The position numbers and the translations under genes are program-made. This document shows, one piece after another, positions 37,293 to 47,192 of a stretch of DNA of 64,000 nucleotides. The stretch comes from Campylobacter taeniopygiae. Lineage in GTDB: Bacteria; Campylobacterota; Campylobacteria; Campylobacterales; Campylobacteraceae. The notes beneath the pieces were generated by a model. It worked only from the letters and a program-made list of their open reading frames with translations. It had not been told where the DNA came from and did not search any database. Position 1 is the first letter of the stretch; the number at the start of each line of letters is the position of its first letter. Location of the stretch: assembly GCF_005406225.1 (NCBI RefSeq), contig NZ_NXLY01000005.1, forward strand, positions 58,526-122,525, read 5' to 3'.

Positions 37293-39877
37293 GCCAAAAT
37301 TCCTTGTTTTGGACCACTTTTTCCATGGCATTCTTTAAATTTTTTGCCACTTCCACAAGGACAAGGTGAATTTCTAGGAACTTTTTTAAATTCAGGCTCA
37401 TCAAGCCCATCTTCACTTACTCCAATCTCTACAGAATTTTCAAGAATTTTTTCATTTTCTTTACTCGCTGCATCTTCTAAATCTTTAGCTTCTTCTTGAG
37501 TAAATTTAACACTAAAAAGAAGTTTTATACTATCAAATTTGATGCGATTCACAAGCTCTAAAAAGAGATTGTAGCTCTCTTTTTTATATTCCACTAAAGG
37601 ATCTTTTTGATTGTATCCACGAAGACCTATACCTGTTTTTAAAATATCCATTTGATACAAATGCTCTCTCCAAGCATTGTCTAAAACTTGCAAATACAAA
37701 ATACGCTCGATATTGTGTAATTCTTTTTCATCTAATTTTTCCATTTTTTGATGATAAGATTTTTCTAAAATTTCACTTAATTTATCTTGCATTTCAATGG
37801 CATTGAGATTTTCAAAATCGCTTTCTTTGATTTCAGTAGAACATTCATCAAAAATTTTACTTTTCAAAGTTTCAAAATTAAACTCGGTATTATTTTCATC
37901 GATCATAAGCTCACTCATCACACTAGCACTATACTCGGCAATATTTTGAGAAATCTTAGCTTTTATATCATACTCTTCATCTAACAATTCATTGCGATAA
38001 CGATAAATGGTTTTTCTTTGCTCATTAGCCACATCATCGTATTCTAACAAATGCTTTCTGCTTTCAAAATGCAAACTCTCCACTTTTTTTTGTGCATTTT
38101 CAACCGCTCTTGTTACAAAAGGAGATTCTATATGCTCACCCTCTTTTATACCCAAGCGATCCATGATCCCTTTCATTCTGTCGCCACCAAAAATTCTTAA
38201 TAAATTATCCTCTACACTAAGATAAAAACGGCTGATTCCAGGATCACCTTGACGCCCTGCACGGCCACGAAGTTGGTTATCTATACGACGACTTTCATGC
38301 CTTTCAGTTCCTATGATATAAAGTCCTCCCAAAGCTCTAACTTCATCATCTATTTTGATATCAACCCCACGTCCTGCCATATTTGTCGCTATGGTAACAG
38401 CACCCTTTTTTCCAGCATCTTGGATAATCAAAGCCTCTTGCTCATGATTTTTAGCATTTAAAACATGGTGTGGGATTCTTTCTTTTACAAGCATTTCATG
38501 AAAAACTTCACTTCTTTCTATACTTGCTGTTCCTATAAGAACAGGTTGTCCTTTTTTGTTGGCTTGTTTGATCTCTTCAATAACAGCTTTAAATTTTTCG
38601 TTTTGAGTTTTATAAATTAGATCATCTTTATCTTGTCTTTTGATAGGAATATTTGTTGGAATTGAAATAACATCCAAATTGTAAATTTGTGAAAATTCTG
38701 TCGCCTCAGTTTGTGCCGTTCCTGTCATACCTGCAAGCTTATTATACATTCTAAAATAATTTTGGAAAGTAATATCAGCTAAAGTTTGACTTTCTTCTTG
38801 AATTTTTACATTTTCTTTAGCCTCTAAAGCTTGATGAAGTCCTTCGCTAAAACGACGTCCTTCGCTTAGACGCCCTGTAAATTCATCAACGATAATAACT
38901 TCTTTATTTCTAACAACATAGTGTATATCTTTTTCAAAAAGATTGTGTGCTTTTAAAGCTTGATCAAGTTGATGTGCCAAAATAGCATTGTCAAGACTAT
39001 ATAAATTCTCCACTCCAAAAAGCTTCTCAGCCTTAGCAATTCCTGCTTCTGTGATCAAAATATTTCTATTTTTTTCATCCACTACAAAATCACCTTCAGG
39101 CTTAGCAGGAGGCAATACCGCTTCACCTCTTTTCATTTTTTTTGCCACTTCATTGGCTTTTATATAACCATCTAAAGTTCTATTAGTAGGCCCACTAATA
39201 ATCAAAGGAGTTCTTGCTTCATCGATTAAAATACTATCTACTTCATCTACAATTACAAAATTATGCCCTCTTTGAACCTTTTCAGCCTTTGAAAATTTCA
39301 TATTATCACGCAAATAATCAAAGCCAAATTCATTGTTTGTCCCATAAGTAATATCGCAATCATAAGCTTTTTTATGCTCTAAGTCATTATTTTGAGATGA
39401 AAGCACAACCCCGACACTAAAACCTAAGAAGTTATAAATCGCACTCATTTGCTCTGCATCTCTTTTAGCTAAATAATCATTCACAGTTACAACATGAACA
39501 CCTTTTCCACTCATAGCATTTAAAACAACAGGCAAAGTCGCCACAAGGGTTTTTCCCTCCCCTGTTTTCATTTCTGCAATCTTACCTTCGTGCAAAACCA
39601 TACCGCCGATTAATTGCACATCAAAATGGCGCATATTTAAAGTTCTTTTACCTACTTCTCTTACTATGGCAAAAACATCATTTAAGATTTCATTTTCTTC
39701 TTTTTCGCCCTTAATAATTTGCTCTTTAAATTTTAAAAATTCAGCTTTAAGCTCTTCATCGCTTAAATTTTGATATTTAGGCTCAAGCATATTAATCTGT
39801 GCCACTCGTTTAAAATATTTTTTTATTTCGCGATCATTTTTTGTTCCAAATATGGCTCTTAAAGCATTTAAAAACAT
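37289..39877 (-). CDS. secA: Preprotein translocase ATPase
   Basis: 862 residues. SecA drives Sec-dependent export at the inner membrane. Walker A is [15 protein letters not shown] near 100, the [16 protein letters not shown] box and the helicase motif [10 protein letters not shown] follow, and the C-terminus ends with the zinc-binding [14 protein letters not shown] that contacts SecB or lipids. It has its own TATAAT promoter at 39911-39916 and is coupled to the lolC-like gene downstream. Confidence 0.97.
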   Translation of the reverse strand: MFLNALRAIFGTKNDREIKKYFKRVAQINMLEPKYQNLSDEELKAEFLKFKEQIIKGEKEENEILNDVFAIVREVGKRTLNMRHFDVQLIGGMVLHEGKIAEMKTGEGKTLVATLPVVLNAMSGKGVHVVTVNDYLAKRDAEQMSAIYNFLGFSVGVVLSSQNNDLEHKKAYDCDITYGTNNEFGFDYLRDNMKFSKAEKVQRGHNFVIVDEVDSILIDEARTPLIISGPTNRTLDGYIKANEVAKKMKRGEAVLPPAKPEGDFVVDEKNRNILITEAGIAKAEKLFGVENLYSLDNAILAHQLDQALKAHNLFEKDIHYVVRNKEVIIVDEFTGRLSEGRRFSEGLHQALEAKENVKIQEESQTLADITFQNYFRMYNKLAGMTGTAQTEATEFSQIYNLDVISIPTNIPIKRQDKDDLIYKTQNEKFKAVIEEIKQANKKGQPVLIGTASIERSEVFHEMLVKERIPHHVLNAKNHEQEALIIQDAGKKGAVTIATNMAGRGVDIKIDDEVRALGGLYIIGTERHESRRIDNQLRGRAGRQGDPGISRFYLSVEDNLLRIFGGDRMKGIMDRLGIKEGEHIESPFVTRAVENAQKKVESLHFESRKHLLEYDDVANEQRKTIYRYRNELLDEEYDIKAKISQNIAEYSASVMSELMIDENNTEFNFETLKSKIFDECSTEIKESDFENLNAIEMQDKLSEILEKSYHQKMEKLDEKELHNIERILYLQVLDNAWREHLYQMDILKTGIGLRGYNQKDPLVEYKKESYNLFLELVNRIKFDSIKLLFSVKFTQEEAKDLEDAASKENEKILENSVEIGVSEDGLDEPEFKKVPRNSPCPCGSGKKFKECHGKSGPKQGILA

Positions 39878-39910
39878 TTTTAAAACCTTTTGCTAAAATT
39901 TCAAGCTATC

Positions 39911-39916
39911 ATTATA
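39911..39916 (-). promoter_or_regulatory. -10 box of secA
   Basis: TATAAT on the minus strand, 34 bases before the secA ATG, in the 92-base divergent gap with lolA. For lolA a TAGAAT on the plus strand near 39940 is the likely counterpart. Confidence 0.5.
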
Positions 39917-39969
39917 GCTATTGTTTAATTAAAGTTAGCTAGAATTAATAAAAAATTTTAAGGAAAATA

Positions 39970-40479
39970 ATGAAAAAAATTTTTATATTTTTTTTAATTG
40001 CTGTAGTTAAAATTTGGGCTATTGATCTTGATTTTAACACCTATTCAAGCGATTTTACTCAGCTAGTTAAATCCAAAAATTCAACGCTTCGTTATAGTGG
40101 ACATTTTATCATAAGCAAAGATAAAGCATTTTGGGAATATACCACACCCAATAAAAAAGAAATTTATATCAATAAAAATCGAGTTGCGATCATAGAACAT
40201 GATTTAGAACAAGTGATCTTTTCAAAACTCGATAACATACCTAATCTTAATCAAATTTTTAAAAATGCTAAACAAATTTCAAAAAATAAACTTTTAGCAA
40301 AATATGAAAAGATTGATTACACTCTTATTTTAGATCAAGATAGAATTCAGTCTATTTCTTATAAAGATGAATTTGAAAATGACGTAACAATAACCTTAAG
40401 CAATCAAATCAAAAATCCTAAAATTGATCCTAAAATTTTTGAATTTAAAATTCCAAAAAATTACGACATCGTTCAATAA
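39970..40479 (+). CDS. lolA: Periplasmic lipoprotein carrier
   Basis: 169 residues with a Sec signal peptide (MKKIFIFFLIAVVKIWA). The mature part has the LolA half-barrel pattern: FTQLVKSKNSTLRYSGHFIISKDKAFWEYTTPNKKEIYINKNRVAIIEHDLEQV, then a strand-rich C-half. It carries lipoproteins from the Lol permease to the outer membrane; the permease-like gene lies on the other side of secA. RBS AAGGAAAATA. It is convergent with the next gene and both stops sit in one hairpin. Confidence 0.88.
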   Translation: MKKIFIFFLIAVVKIWAIDLDFNTYSSDFTQLVKSKNSTLRYSGHFIISKDKAFWEYTTPNKKEIYINKNRVAIIEHDLEQVIFSKLDNIPNLNQIFKNAKQISKNKLLAKYEKIDYTLILDQDRIQSISYKDEFENDVTITLSNQIKNPKIDPKIFEFKIPKNYDIVQ

Positions 40480-40493
40480 GAAATTATTGAACG
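40470..40493. terminator. Hairpin shared by convergent lolA and periplasmic protein genes
   Basis: Arms CGTTCAATAA (40470-40479) and TTATTGAACG (40484-40493) flank the loop GAAA. The stem includes both stop codons, so it can fold in either transcript. No T-run follows on either side, so termination strength is uncertain. Confidence 0.5.
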
Positions 40494-41224
40494 TGGCTTA
40501 AATTATTATCTAATTTCAAATCAAAACCCATATCTGAATTTTCTTTAGAAATATTATTGCTTGCATTTTTTTCTTTAAAAATTTGTGGTGGATTTTTGAT
40601 CAAATCTTGTTTGATTTTTTCCTCAAGTTCTGAAGGATTGATCTTAGGGATATTAAGAGAATCAGGACTGATCTCACCATCATCTTTTTTATCTTCTTTA
40701 TCATCGCCAAAAAGTTGCCCTATTTGCTTTGCTTCAGGTATGTTAGGAACGCTGATATTATTTGGAGTTTTAACCTGTGGAACTTCAGGAACGCTTAAAT
40801 TTTCTAAAACTTTTTTCACTTCATCGCTTGTATTATTTTTTTTAGCTTCTGTACTCTCTAAAAATCTTTTAAATTCTTCTAAATCAAATTTTTCAACACC
40901 GCTTAAAGATAAAATATAAATATCATCGATATTTATTTTATATTTTTTCTCTATAAATTTTTTCAAAACTTTTTTAAAATTATCCTTGCCAATTTCAGTA
41001 AAGATATCCTCATAAAAAAAGCCAGAAATAACGGTATTGATAGAATCAATAAGCTTAAGTTCATTTTCTTTTAAATTTTCTCCTTCAAAATCCAAAGAAA
41101 TTTCAATCTTTTTTAAAACATTAGCGCCGCTTTTAGAATACAAATCTGTTCTTAACTTAGATATTTCAAGACTTTGTGCATTTAAATTGAAACATAAAAA
41201 AATACAAAAAAATACCTTTTTCAT
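40484..41224 (-). CDS. Periplasmic protein of unknown function
   Basis: 246 residues with a clear signal peptide (MKKVFFCIFLCFNLNAQS). The mature N-half (about 20-130) is a Lys/Glu-rich alpha/beta domain with SIDFEGENLKENELKLIDSIN-like strands, reminiscent of the FliL C-terminal domain by length and pattern only. The C-half is Pro/Asn/Asp-rich and probably disordered, with repeated VPEVPQVKTP and NIPEA segments. I do not recognise the family. It sits nine bases after the helicase gene and is probably cotranscribed. Confidence 0.6.
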   Translation of the reverse strand: MKKVFFCIFLCFNLNAQSLEISKLRTDLYSKSGANVLKKIEISLDFEGENLKENELKLIDSINTVISGFFYEDIFTEIGKDNFKKVLKKFIEKKYKINIDDIYILSLSGVEKFDLEEFKRFLESTEAKKNNTSDEVKKVLENLSVPEVPQVKTPNNISVPNIPEAKQIGQLFGDDKEDKKDDGEISPDSLNIPKINPSELEEKIKQDLIKNPPQIFKEKNASNNISKENSDMGFDLKLDNNLSHVQ

Positions 41225-41233
41225 TATTTTTCC

Positions 41234-42571
41234 TTAATGGCTTATATTTTCTAATTCTAGATCAAAAAACAAATGATTTTTGTAAAAATCAATCACATTA
41301 ACATCAAATTTTAAAATATTTTCAAAATAATTTTCAAATTTTACACCCTTAGTGTAATAAATTTTTAAAGTATCAGGATTGATCGCTCTTGATAATGCCA
41401 CATAAAGTTGTCCATTTTCAAAAATATGATCTATATCGCAAACTAATTTTTCAATACTCATGCCTTGAGATTTATGTATGGTAATAGCATAGGCTAATTT
41501 TATAGGAAATTGACTCACACTTGCTAGAGTATTGATAATTAGCTCCCCATTATTTTGCTCGATTTCCTCCATAAAAAAAACATAAGGTTCAAGCATGATA
41601 TTAATCCCATTATTTTTTACGATACTGATATAAATTTTATCCTCATCATAGATAATATCTTCAATCACTCCTTGCTCTCCATTATAATAATTTTTATCCC
41701 AATTATTGATACAAAAAATAACGCGAGCTCCGATTTTAATCTTAAGTTCCTCTAAGATATTTAAACTCTTAATCCAATTTTGCAATTTATCATCTTCTAG
41801 TTCTTTATTTTCTTTTTGAATTTTAGCCTTAAAACTTACCAAAGGAGTTGTTAAACGATCAAGTTTATTTTCATTGATTTCATTAGCTTTTTTATTAATC
41901 CCACAAAGCAAAGTATAATCATCTTCTAATTTTTCTAGTTCCTTTGTATCAATGCACATTTGCTTAAATTGCTCGATGATATTCTCATTTAAAAAACCTT
42001 GTCTTATTAAAGATAAATTTTTATAAAATTCTAAATTTTGAGTTCTTTTAGGCTGTGAAAGTTTAACATTTTTAAAATTTAAGTCTTTCCAAAAAAAAGA
42101 AGAAAAAGCATAGCAAGAATTTAAAAAAAGAGTCTCTTTTTTTTCTTTAATCACAGGGGGTAATTGAAAAAAATCCCCTACGACTAAAATTTTTCCATCG
42201 AATCTTGAATTTTTGATTCTAAAACCTATCATTTCAAAAATATTAGCACTCACCATAGAAATTTCATCGATAATAATAAGATCAATTTTTTTTAAATTCT
42301 CATTTAATTTAGCAATTTTTTCTTTTTGTTTGCGATCAAAAACACTAAGTGCCATCATATCCTCACAATAACCCAAACAAAAAAAACTATGCAGGGTAAC
42401 GCCGCCTATATTAAAGGCAGAAAGCGCACTAGAACCTAAAGCGACTACAAATTTACCTTGTTTTCTATAAGATCTCATTAGATTATTGGTTAAAAAGCTC
42501 TTTCCAACCCCAGCACCACCGCTTAGAAAAACATTGTCATTGGCTAAAATTTTTTCTAGTTTATCAAGCAT
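41234..42571 (-). CDS. Pif1/RecD-like superfamily 1 helicase
   Basis: 445 residues. Walker A GGAGVGKSFLTNN at 18-30, Walker B IIIDEISMVSANIF, motif III GDFFQLPPV, and the C-terminal motif AITIHKSQGMSIEKLVCDIDHIFENGQLYVALSRA (motifs V and VI) are all in place. This is the Pif1-like 5'-3' DNA helicase class found in some bacteria and phages; it may unwind quadruplexes or replication intermediates. It begins at an ATG with ATATTTCC before it and a TATAAT at 42590-42595. Confidence 0.85.
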   Translation of the reverse strand: MLDKLEKILANDNVFLSGGAGVGKSFLTNNLMRSYRKQGKFVVALGSSALSAFNIGGVTLHSFFCLGYCEDMMALSVFDRKQKEKIAKLNENLKKIDLIIIDEISMVSANIFEMIGFRIKNSRFDGKILVVGDFFQLPPVIKEKKETLFLNSCYAFSSFFWKDLNFKNVKLSQPKRTQNLEFYKNLSLIRQGFLNENIIEQFKQMCIDTKELEKLEDDYTLLCGINKKANEINENKLDRLTTPLVSFKAKIQKENKELEDDKLQNWIKSLNILEELKIKIGARVIFCINNWDKNYYNGEQGVIEDIIYDEDKIYISIVKNNGINIMLEPYVFFMEEIEQNNGELIINTLASVSQFPIKLAYAITIHKSQGMSIEKLVCDIDHIFENGQLYVALSRAINPDTLKIYYTKGVKFENYFENILKFDVNVIDFYKNHLFFDLELENISH

Positions 42572-42589
42572 TATATTTCCTTAGCTTTA

Positions 42590-42595
42590 ATTATA
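42590..42595 (-). promoter_or_regulatory. -10 box of the helicase gene
   Basis: TATAAT on the minus strand, 19 bases before the helicase ATG, in the 48-base divergent gap with the NlpC/P60 lipoprotein gene. The short distance implies a very short leader. Confidence 0.4.
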
Positions 42596-42619
42596 ACGAT
42601 TTTTTGTAAAAGGTTGATT

Positions 42620-43951
42620 ATGCGATATATTTTAGTTTTTTCTCTATTGTTTTTTACAGCTTGCTCCTTTAAAAACCCTACAAATCATTTTAAAGAAAAT
42701 AAAACAAATTCACATTATGCTAAATTGGAATTTGAACAAAGTGTTGATATATTGCCAAAATTTAATCAAAACATCAATTTTAACGCCAAAGATTATAAAA
42801 AAATATTTTTTAAACCTTGGCATTCTTCTTTTAAAAACTATAAAAATCAAAATTTATTTTGGGCTTTTCCTATTTATCTTAACCCAAAAAATAAATATTA
42901 TTTTTTTAACAAACAAGAAATTCCTATCTCTTGGTTTGAAAAACAAATCGATAATGCAAATATAAAAAATATAGGCGAGTTAAATCAAAAAGCTTTAATC
43001 ATACAAAATACCCTACTTAAAAATATCCCTACCCAAAAAGCAATACTTAAAAATCCTTTTTTAGAAAATGAAGGATTTCCATTTGATTACGCAAATGATG
43101 CGATTTTAAATATCGCTACGCCTGTTTTAATCTCTCATTATACAAAAGATAAACGATACGCTTTTGTATTGAGTGAAACTGGAGTTGGCTTTGTAGAAAG
43201 TCAAAATTTAGAGACATTTTCCAACTCTAGAGCGAAAATTTATGAGAAACTCCACTTTATAACGCCACTCAAAGAAAAAGAAGCGGTTTTTAGCGAAGAT
43301 CATCATTTTTTCTTTGAGACTAGAATCGGTGCTATTTATCCGTATTATAAACAAGATAAAAAATATTTTTATGGAAAGATTGGCTCTAAAAAATATAAAA
43401 TTTTAAAAAAGGATGTTGCTAAATTTCCTTTAAAACTAAATGACACTAATTTAAAAAATCAATTAAATCAAATGCTTGGTTTGCCTTATGGTTGGGGTGG
43501 ATATAATTTAGAAAGGGATTGTTCTTTATTTACTCGTGATGTATTTTCAGCTTTTGGGCTTTATTTACCAAGAAATTCAGGTGCGCAAAAAAATGCTTTT
43601 TATCATTTTGATATTAGCATGCTAAACAATAATCAAAAAAAGGATTTTTTAAATCGATTTGGAAAAGCTTATACAACCTTGCTCTACATCCCAGGACACA
43701 TTATGCTTTATGCTGGAAAAATTACCGATAATAACATAGTAATACATAATATATGGGGGCTTAGAAAAGGAAAGACTCAAAGACTTATTATAGGAGAAAG
43801 TGCAATCACTTCTTTAGAGATAGGAAAAAAAGAAATTCTTGAAAAAAATTTATTACTTTCAAGACTTAAAGAGGTAAGCTTTATCAGTTTAAGTCAAAAA
43901 GAAATCGATGAGATAAATAAGTATTTAGCCAAAGATTTATCTAATCGATAA
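42620..43951 (+). CDS. NlpC/P60 lipoprotein with SH3-like domains
   Basis: About 443 residues. The lipobox FFTACSF makes Cys16 the lipid anchor. The middle contains SH3-like strands (ILNIATPVLISHYTKDKRYAFVLSETGVGFVESQNL, and KKYFYGKIGSKKYKIL). The catalytic NlpC/P60 domain begins at MLGLPYGWGGYNLERDCSLFTRD, whose Cys is the nucleophile, with His in LYIPGHIMLYAGK and IVIHNIWG. It should cleave peptide stems in the periplasm. I choose ATG 42620 (six bases after AAAAGG), not the TTG at 42614. Its end overlaps aguB (convergent) by 11 bases. Confidence 0.83.
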   Translation: MRYILVFSLLFFTACSFKNPTNHFKENKTNSHYAKLEFEQSVDILPKFNQNINFNAKDYKKIFFKPWHSSFKNYKNQNLFWAFPIYLNPKNKYYFFNKQEIPISWFEKQIDNANIKNIGELNQKALIIQNTLLKNIPTQKAILKNPFLENEGFPFDYANDAILNIATPVLISHYTKDKRYAFVLSETGVGFVESQNLETFSNSRAKIYEKLHFITPLKEKEAVFSEDHHFFFETRIGAIYPYYKQDKKYFYGKIGSKKYKILKKDVAKFPLKLNDTNLKNQLNQMLGLPYGWGGYNLERDCSLFTRDVFSAFGLYLPRNSGAQKNAFYHFDISMLNNNQKKDFLNRFGKAYTTLLYIPGHIMLYAGKITDNNIVIHNIWGLRKGKTQRLIIGESAITSLEIGKKEILEKNLLLSRLKEVSFISLSQKEIDEINKYLAKDLSNR

Positions 43952-44813
43952 ATCTTTTATTTAAATCATGAAAATATTCTATACGTCTATCCCTTAAAAA
44001 TGGCCACCAACGCCTTACATTTTCACTTCTTGTTTTATCGATCTCTATAACCTTAACACATTCGTTTTCATTATCTAACAAGCAAAGCTCTTCTCCTTGA
44101 GGGCCAAAAATAAAAGAATTTCCCCAAAATCTTATTCCATCCTCTACTCCACTTGCGTCTTTTTCAAATCCAACACGATTAATCGCAGCCACAAATAAAC
44201 CATTAGCAATAGCATGTCCTTTTTGAACTCCCAGCCAAGCACCAAGTTGCTTTTGCTTTTCTTCTTCCTCATCCTTATCAAACCATCCAATAGCCGTAGG
44301 ATAAATAAGAATTTCAGCCCCTTGTAAAGCCATCAATCTTGCGGCTTCAGGATACCATTGATCCCAGCAAATCAATACTCCAAGCTTACCTACACTCGTT
44401 TGAATTGGTTTAAAACCTAAATCACCTGGCGTAAAATAAAATTTTTCATAAAAGCAAGGATCATCGGGTATATGCATTTTTCGATATTTTCCAGCTATAC
44501 TGCCATCTTTTTCAAAAACAACGGCTGTGTTATGATAAAGTCCCGCACTACGTTTTTCAAACAATGAGGTTAATAAAACTATATTGTGCTTTTTAGCTAC
44601 ACTTGACCAAAACTCAATATCTTTTTCATAATCATTTGCATAATTAAAATAAGCAACATTTTCACTTTGGCAAAAATATTCACTTTGATGAAGTTCTCCT
44701 AAACATACAAGCTCAGCTCCCTTTTTTGCCGCCTCTTCTATAAATTCGCAAGTTTTTTGTATTGTTTGTTCTTTATTGGAATGAAATTTTTGTTGCACAA
44801 GAGCTATTTTCAT
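43941..44813 (-). CDS. aguB: N-carbamoylputrescine amidohydrolase
   Basis: 290 residues of the nitrilase superfamily. The catalytic triad is Glu40 (LGELHQSEYF), Lys112 (YRKMHIPDDP) and Cys149 (GVLICWDQWYPEAA). GDLGFKPIQTSVGKLG and WGNSFIFGPQGE are typical of plant-type N-carbamoylputrescine amidases. It makes putrescine from the product of AguA, encoded upstream in the same coupled run. The start overlaps the cation exporter stop as ATGA. Confidence 0.9.
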   Translation of the reverse strand: MKIALVQQKFHSNKEQTIQKTCEFIEEAAKKGAELVCLGELHQSEYFCQSENVAYFNYANDYEKDIEFWSSVAKKHNIVLLTSLFEKRSAGLYHNTAVVFEKDGSIAGKYRKMHIPDDPCFYEKFYFTPGDLGFKPIQTSVGKLGVLICWDQWYPEAARLMALQGAEILIYPTAIGWFDKDEEEEKQKQLGAWLGVQKGHAIANGLFVAAINRVGFEKDASGVEDGIRFWGNSFIFGPQGEELCLLDNENECVKVIEIDKTRSENVRRWWPFLRDRRIEYFHDLNKRFID

Positions 44814-45697
44814 TGTCTTTGCCTTTCTTGTTCTTGATCATCATAAGGATCTAGATGAATTTGTATATCCCATTTTTCATCTTTAAACATCAAACGCACA
44901 TTATTTTCAATCTCATCTGAAATTTTGTGCGCATTTAAAAGCGAAATTATAGGACAAAAAACCAAATGCACACTTAAATAATTACAATTTGGTGTTCTTC
45001 TCGTTTTTAATTCATGGTAAGAAATAATCTCTGGATGCTTAGAAATTAAAGTACAAATTTGATCAACTTGTTCTTTTGGCAAGGCTTGATCCATTAAAAA
45101 AGATAAAGCTTTTTTAATGATTTTAAAAGCAGAAAAAGCCGTATAAAGGCTGATTACTATCCCAAAAATAGCATCGATAATATATAAATTTGTAAAATAA
45201 ATCAGCACTAAAGCAATTAAGGTGCAAATATTGGTTAAAAAATCACTCCTATAATGTAAAGCATCACTTTCAATGATTAAACTTTTTGTTTTTTTTGCCA
45301 CATAATTTAAAAAAAGAATAAGAAAAAAGGTTACAATAATGGCAAAAATCATTACAAAGATACTTGAATTTAAATCAATGATTTCTTTTTTGTAATAAAT
45401 TTTTAAAATACTTTCATAAAAGATAAAAATACCCACACCTACGATAAAACCACCCTCAAGAAGACCCATTAAAGCTTCGATTTTGGAAAAGCCAAAATTA
45501 TAATTTTCATTTGCCCTTTGCGCACTCTTTTTTAAAGCCAAAAAATTAAACGCAGAAATTGCAAAATCCATTAAAGAATCAATCGCACTTGAAAGCACTG
45601 CAACCGATCCGCTCATCAAACCAACTACAAATTTAACACAAGCTAAACCAAGAGCACAAACACTTGCAATGATAGTGGCTTTTTTTTGCAAACTCAT
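44810..45697 (-). CDS. Cation diffusion facilitator (CDF) family efflux protein
   Basis: 295 residues, six helices, with the metal site SSAIDSLMDFAIS (helix 2, Asp-x3-Asp) and HYRSDFLTN (helix 5, His-x3-Asp) of zinc/iron CDF exporters, and a C-terminal cytoplasmic domain ending HLDPYDDQEQERQRQ. Metal choice (Zn, Fe, Mn) cannot be fixed. I choose ATG 45697, which overlaps the aguA stop as ATGA, over an earlier ATG 33 bases upstream. It is inserted between the two agmatine-pathway genes and coupled to both. Confidence 0.87.
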   Translation of the reverse strand: MSLQKKATIIASVCALGLACVKFVVGLMSGSVAVLSSAIDSLMDFAISAFNFLALKKSAQRANENYNFGFSKIEALMGLLEGGFIVGVGIFIFYESILKIYYKKEIIDLNSSIFVMIFAIIVTFFLILFLNYVAKKTKSLIIESDALHYRSDFLTNICTLIALVLIYFTNLYIIDAIFGIVISLYTAFSAFKIIKKALSFLMDQALPKEQVDQICTLISKHPEIISYHELKTRRTPNCNYLSVHLVFCPIISLLNAHKISDEIENNVRLMFKDEKWDIQIHLDPYDDQEQERQRQ

Positions 45698-46671
45698 CTT
45701 AAGCCCTTGAAACGATTTTGACAAGAACAATGCAAAGAGCCATTTTGACGCACAAATACTCTCGCATCTATGCCTACAATCTTTCGATCAGGCAAAGCCT
45801 TAGAAAGCCTTTCGATTACAATATTATCATTATCATCTTTATACAATGGAACGATTAAAGCGTTATTGACAAAAACAAAGTTTGCATAAGTAGCACCCAT
45901 TCTACGATTATCATAAAAAAAAGGCTTAGGCAATGGTAATGGTAATAAATTAAATCCTGTTTTTTCAAGCTCTTCTTGCATTTTCTTTAAAGGTAAAAAA
46001 TGTTCATCTTTTCCATCTTCACAAACACAATGTGCTATCGTATTTTTATTGATAAATCGAGCCAAAATATCCACATGAGAATCCGTATCATCTCCTTTAA
46101 TAAAACCATTTTCTAACCAAATAATATGTTTTAATCCAAAAATTTCTTTTAATTTTTTATCGATTTGGGTTTTATCAAGATGAGAGTTTCTATTTGCATT
46201 TAAAAGACAATTTGTCGTCGTAAGCATAGTGCCATCGCCATTAAAATCAATACTTCCACCCTCTAAGACCATATCGATTTTTTCAAGTTTTTCTTTAAAT
46301 TTTATATTAAAAAGTTTAGAATTTACAGCATTGTCTAATTCGCTTTGAAATTTATTTCCCCAAGCATTGAAGGTAAAATCAAGAGCTTGCAAACGATCAT
46401 CCTTTAAAATATCTATAGGACCAAAATCCCTTATCCACGTATCGTTTGTATCACATTTAAAAAATTCAACGTTTTTTATATCCTTAAAAGGGATAAAATC
46501 TTGATCTTGCGGAGCAATCAATAAAACTTTTTGAAATTGACTCACAACTCTTACAAATTCTTGATAGCTTTTTAAAATTTCATCCAAATAAGGCTTCCAA
46601 TCCGTTTTTTCATGTGGTAAAGAAAGGATTAAATATTCTTGCTCACTCCATTCTGGAATTGATTTTATCAT
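45694..46671 (-). CDS. aguA: Agmatine deiminase
   Basis: 325 residues of the peptidylarginine/agmatine deiminase family. The catalytic residues stand in NDTWIRDFGPI, LEGGSIDFNG, KGDDTDSHVDILARF (His) and the C-terminal Cys315 in GSLHCSCQ. It converts agmatine to N-carbamoylputrescine, which AguB then hydrolyses. The run aguA-CDF-aguB is one coupled transcript; an arginine decarboxylase is not in the window. The gene begins after a 79-base gap from the convergent-facing HslJ-like gene, transcribed in the same direction. Confidence 0.9.
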   Translation of the reverse strand: MIKSIPEWSEQEYLILSLPHEKTDWKPYLDEILKSYQEFVRVVSQFQKVLLIAPQDQDFIPFKDIKNVEFFKCDTNDTWIRDFGPIDILKDDRLQALDFTFNAWGNKFQSELDNAVNSKLFNIKFKEKLEKIDMVLEGGSIDFNGDGTMLTTTNCLLNANRNSHLDKTQIDKKLKEIFGLKHIIWLENGFIKGDDTDSHVDILARFINKNTIAHCVCEDGKDEHFLPLKKMQEELEKTGFNLLPLPLPKPFFYDNRRMGATYANFVFVNNALIVPLYKDDNDNIVIERLSKALPDRKIVGIDARVFVRQNGSLHCSCQNRFKGLR

Positions 46672-46750
46672 TATATACCCTTATTGATTAAAAAATTTAA
46701 TTGTGTTTTTGAAATAAATTTAAGAAAGTAGCCCAAAAAAGGGCTAAAAA

Positions 46751-47182
46751 TTATTTAAAAAAGATTTTCATTTTACCGTTATTTAAAACGAGTTTGCCAT
46801 TTTCGTTTGAAATTTTAAAAGTTCCATTGAAATTAGAAAGAAAAGAATTTTCAAAATTCATAACATCCATAGGATGGCAAAGCATTTGAGTTGATGCAGC
46901 ACGATCTCCGTTGATTTTTATAGCATCGCCATTATTAGTGTATGATCCAAAAAAGCGATTGCAACCTGCATAACCGTAAAATTTATCTTTATCAAAGCTA
47001 ATATTTGGAGTTTCTTCAGCATTCTTAGGATCAAATGTTTTTCCATCAACAACTATTTTTTCTATTTTTAATTGCTGATTTTGCGCTAATTTATTTTGAG
47101 TGTTAGCATCAGAAGACACTGAAGTACTTGCACAACCAGCAAAACAAGCAGCTGCCAAAGTCATTTGTAAAGTTTTTTTCAT
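46751..47182 (-). CDS. HslJ/META-domain lipoprotein
   Basis: 143 residues with a lipobox AACFAGCAST, so Cys19 is lipidated. The C-terminal META-type domain has GYAGCNRFFGSYTNN, AASTQMLCHPMDVMNFENSF and ending strand KLVLNNGKMKIFF, as in E. coli HslJ. These are outer-membrane-attached heat- or stress-related proteins of unclear role. It follows tlp7 by ten bases, so the two may be cotranscribed. Confidence 0.78.
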   Translation of the reverse strand: MKKTLQMTLAAACFAGCASTSVSSDANTQNKLAQNQQLKIEKIVVDGKTFDPKNAEETPNISFDKDKFYGYAGCNRFFGSYTNNGDAIKINGDRAASTQMLCHPMDVMNFENSFLSNFNGTFKISNENGKLVLNNGKMKIFFK

Positions 47183-47192
47183 CTTTTATCCT

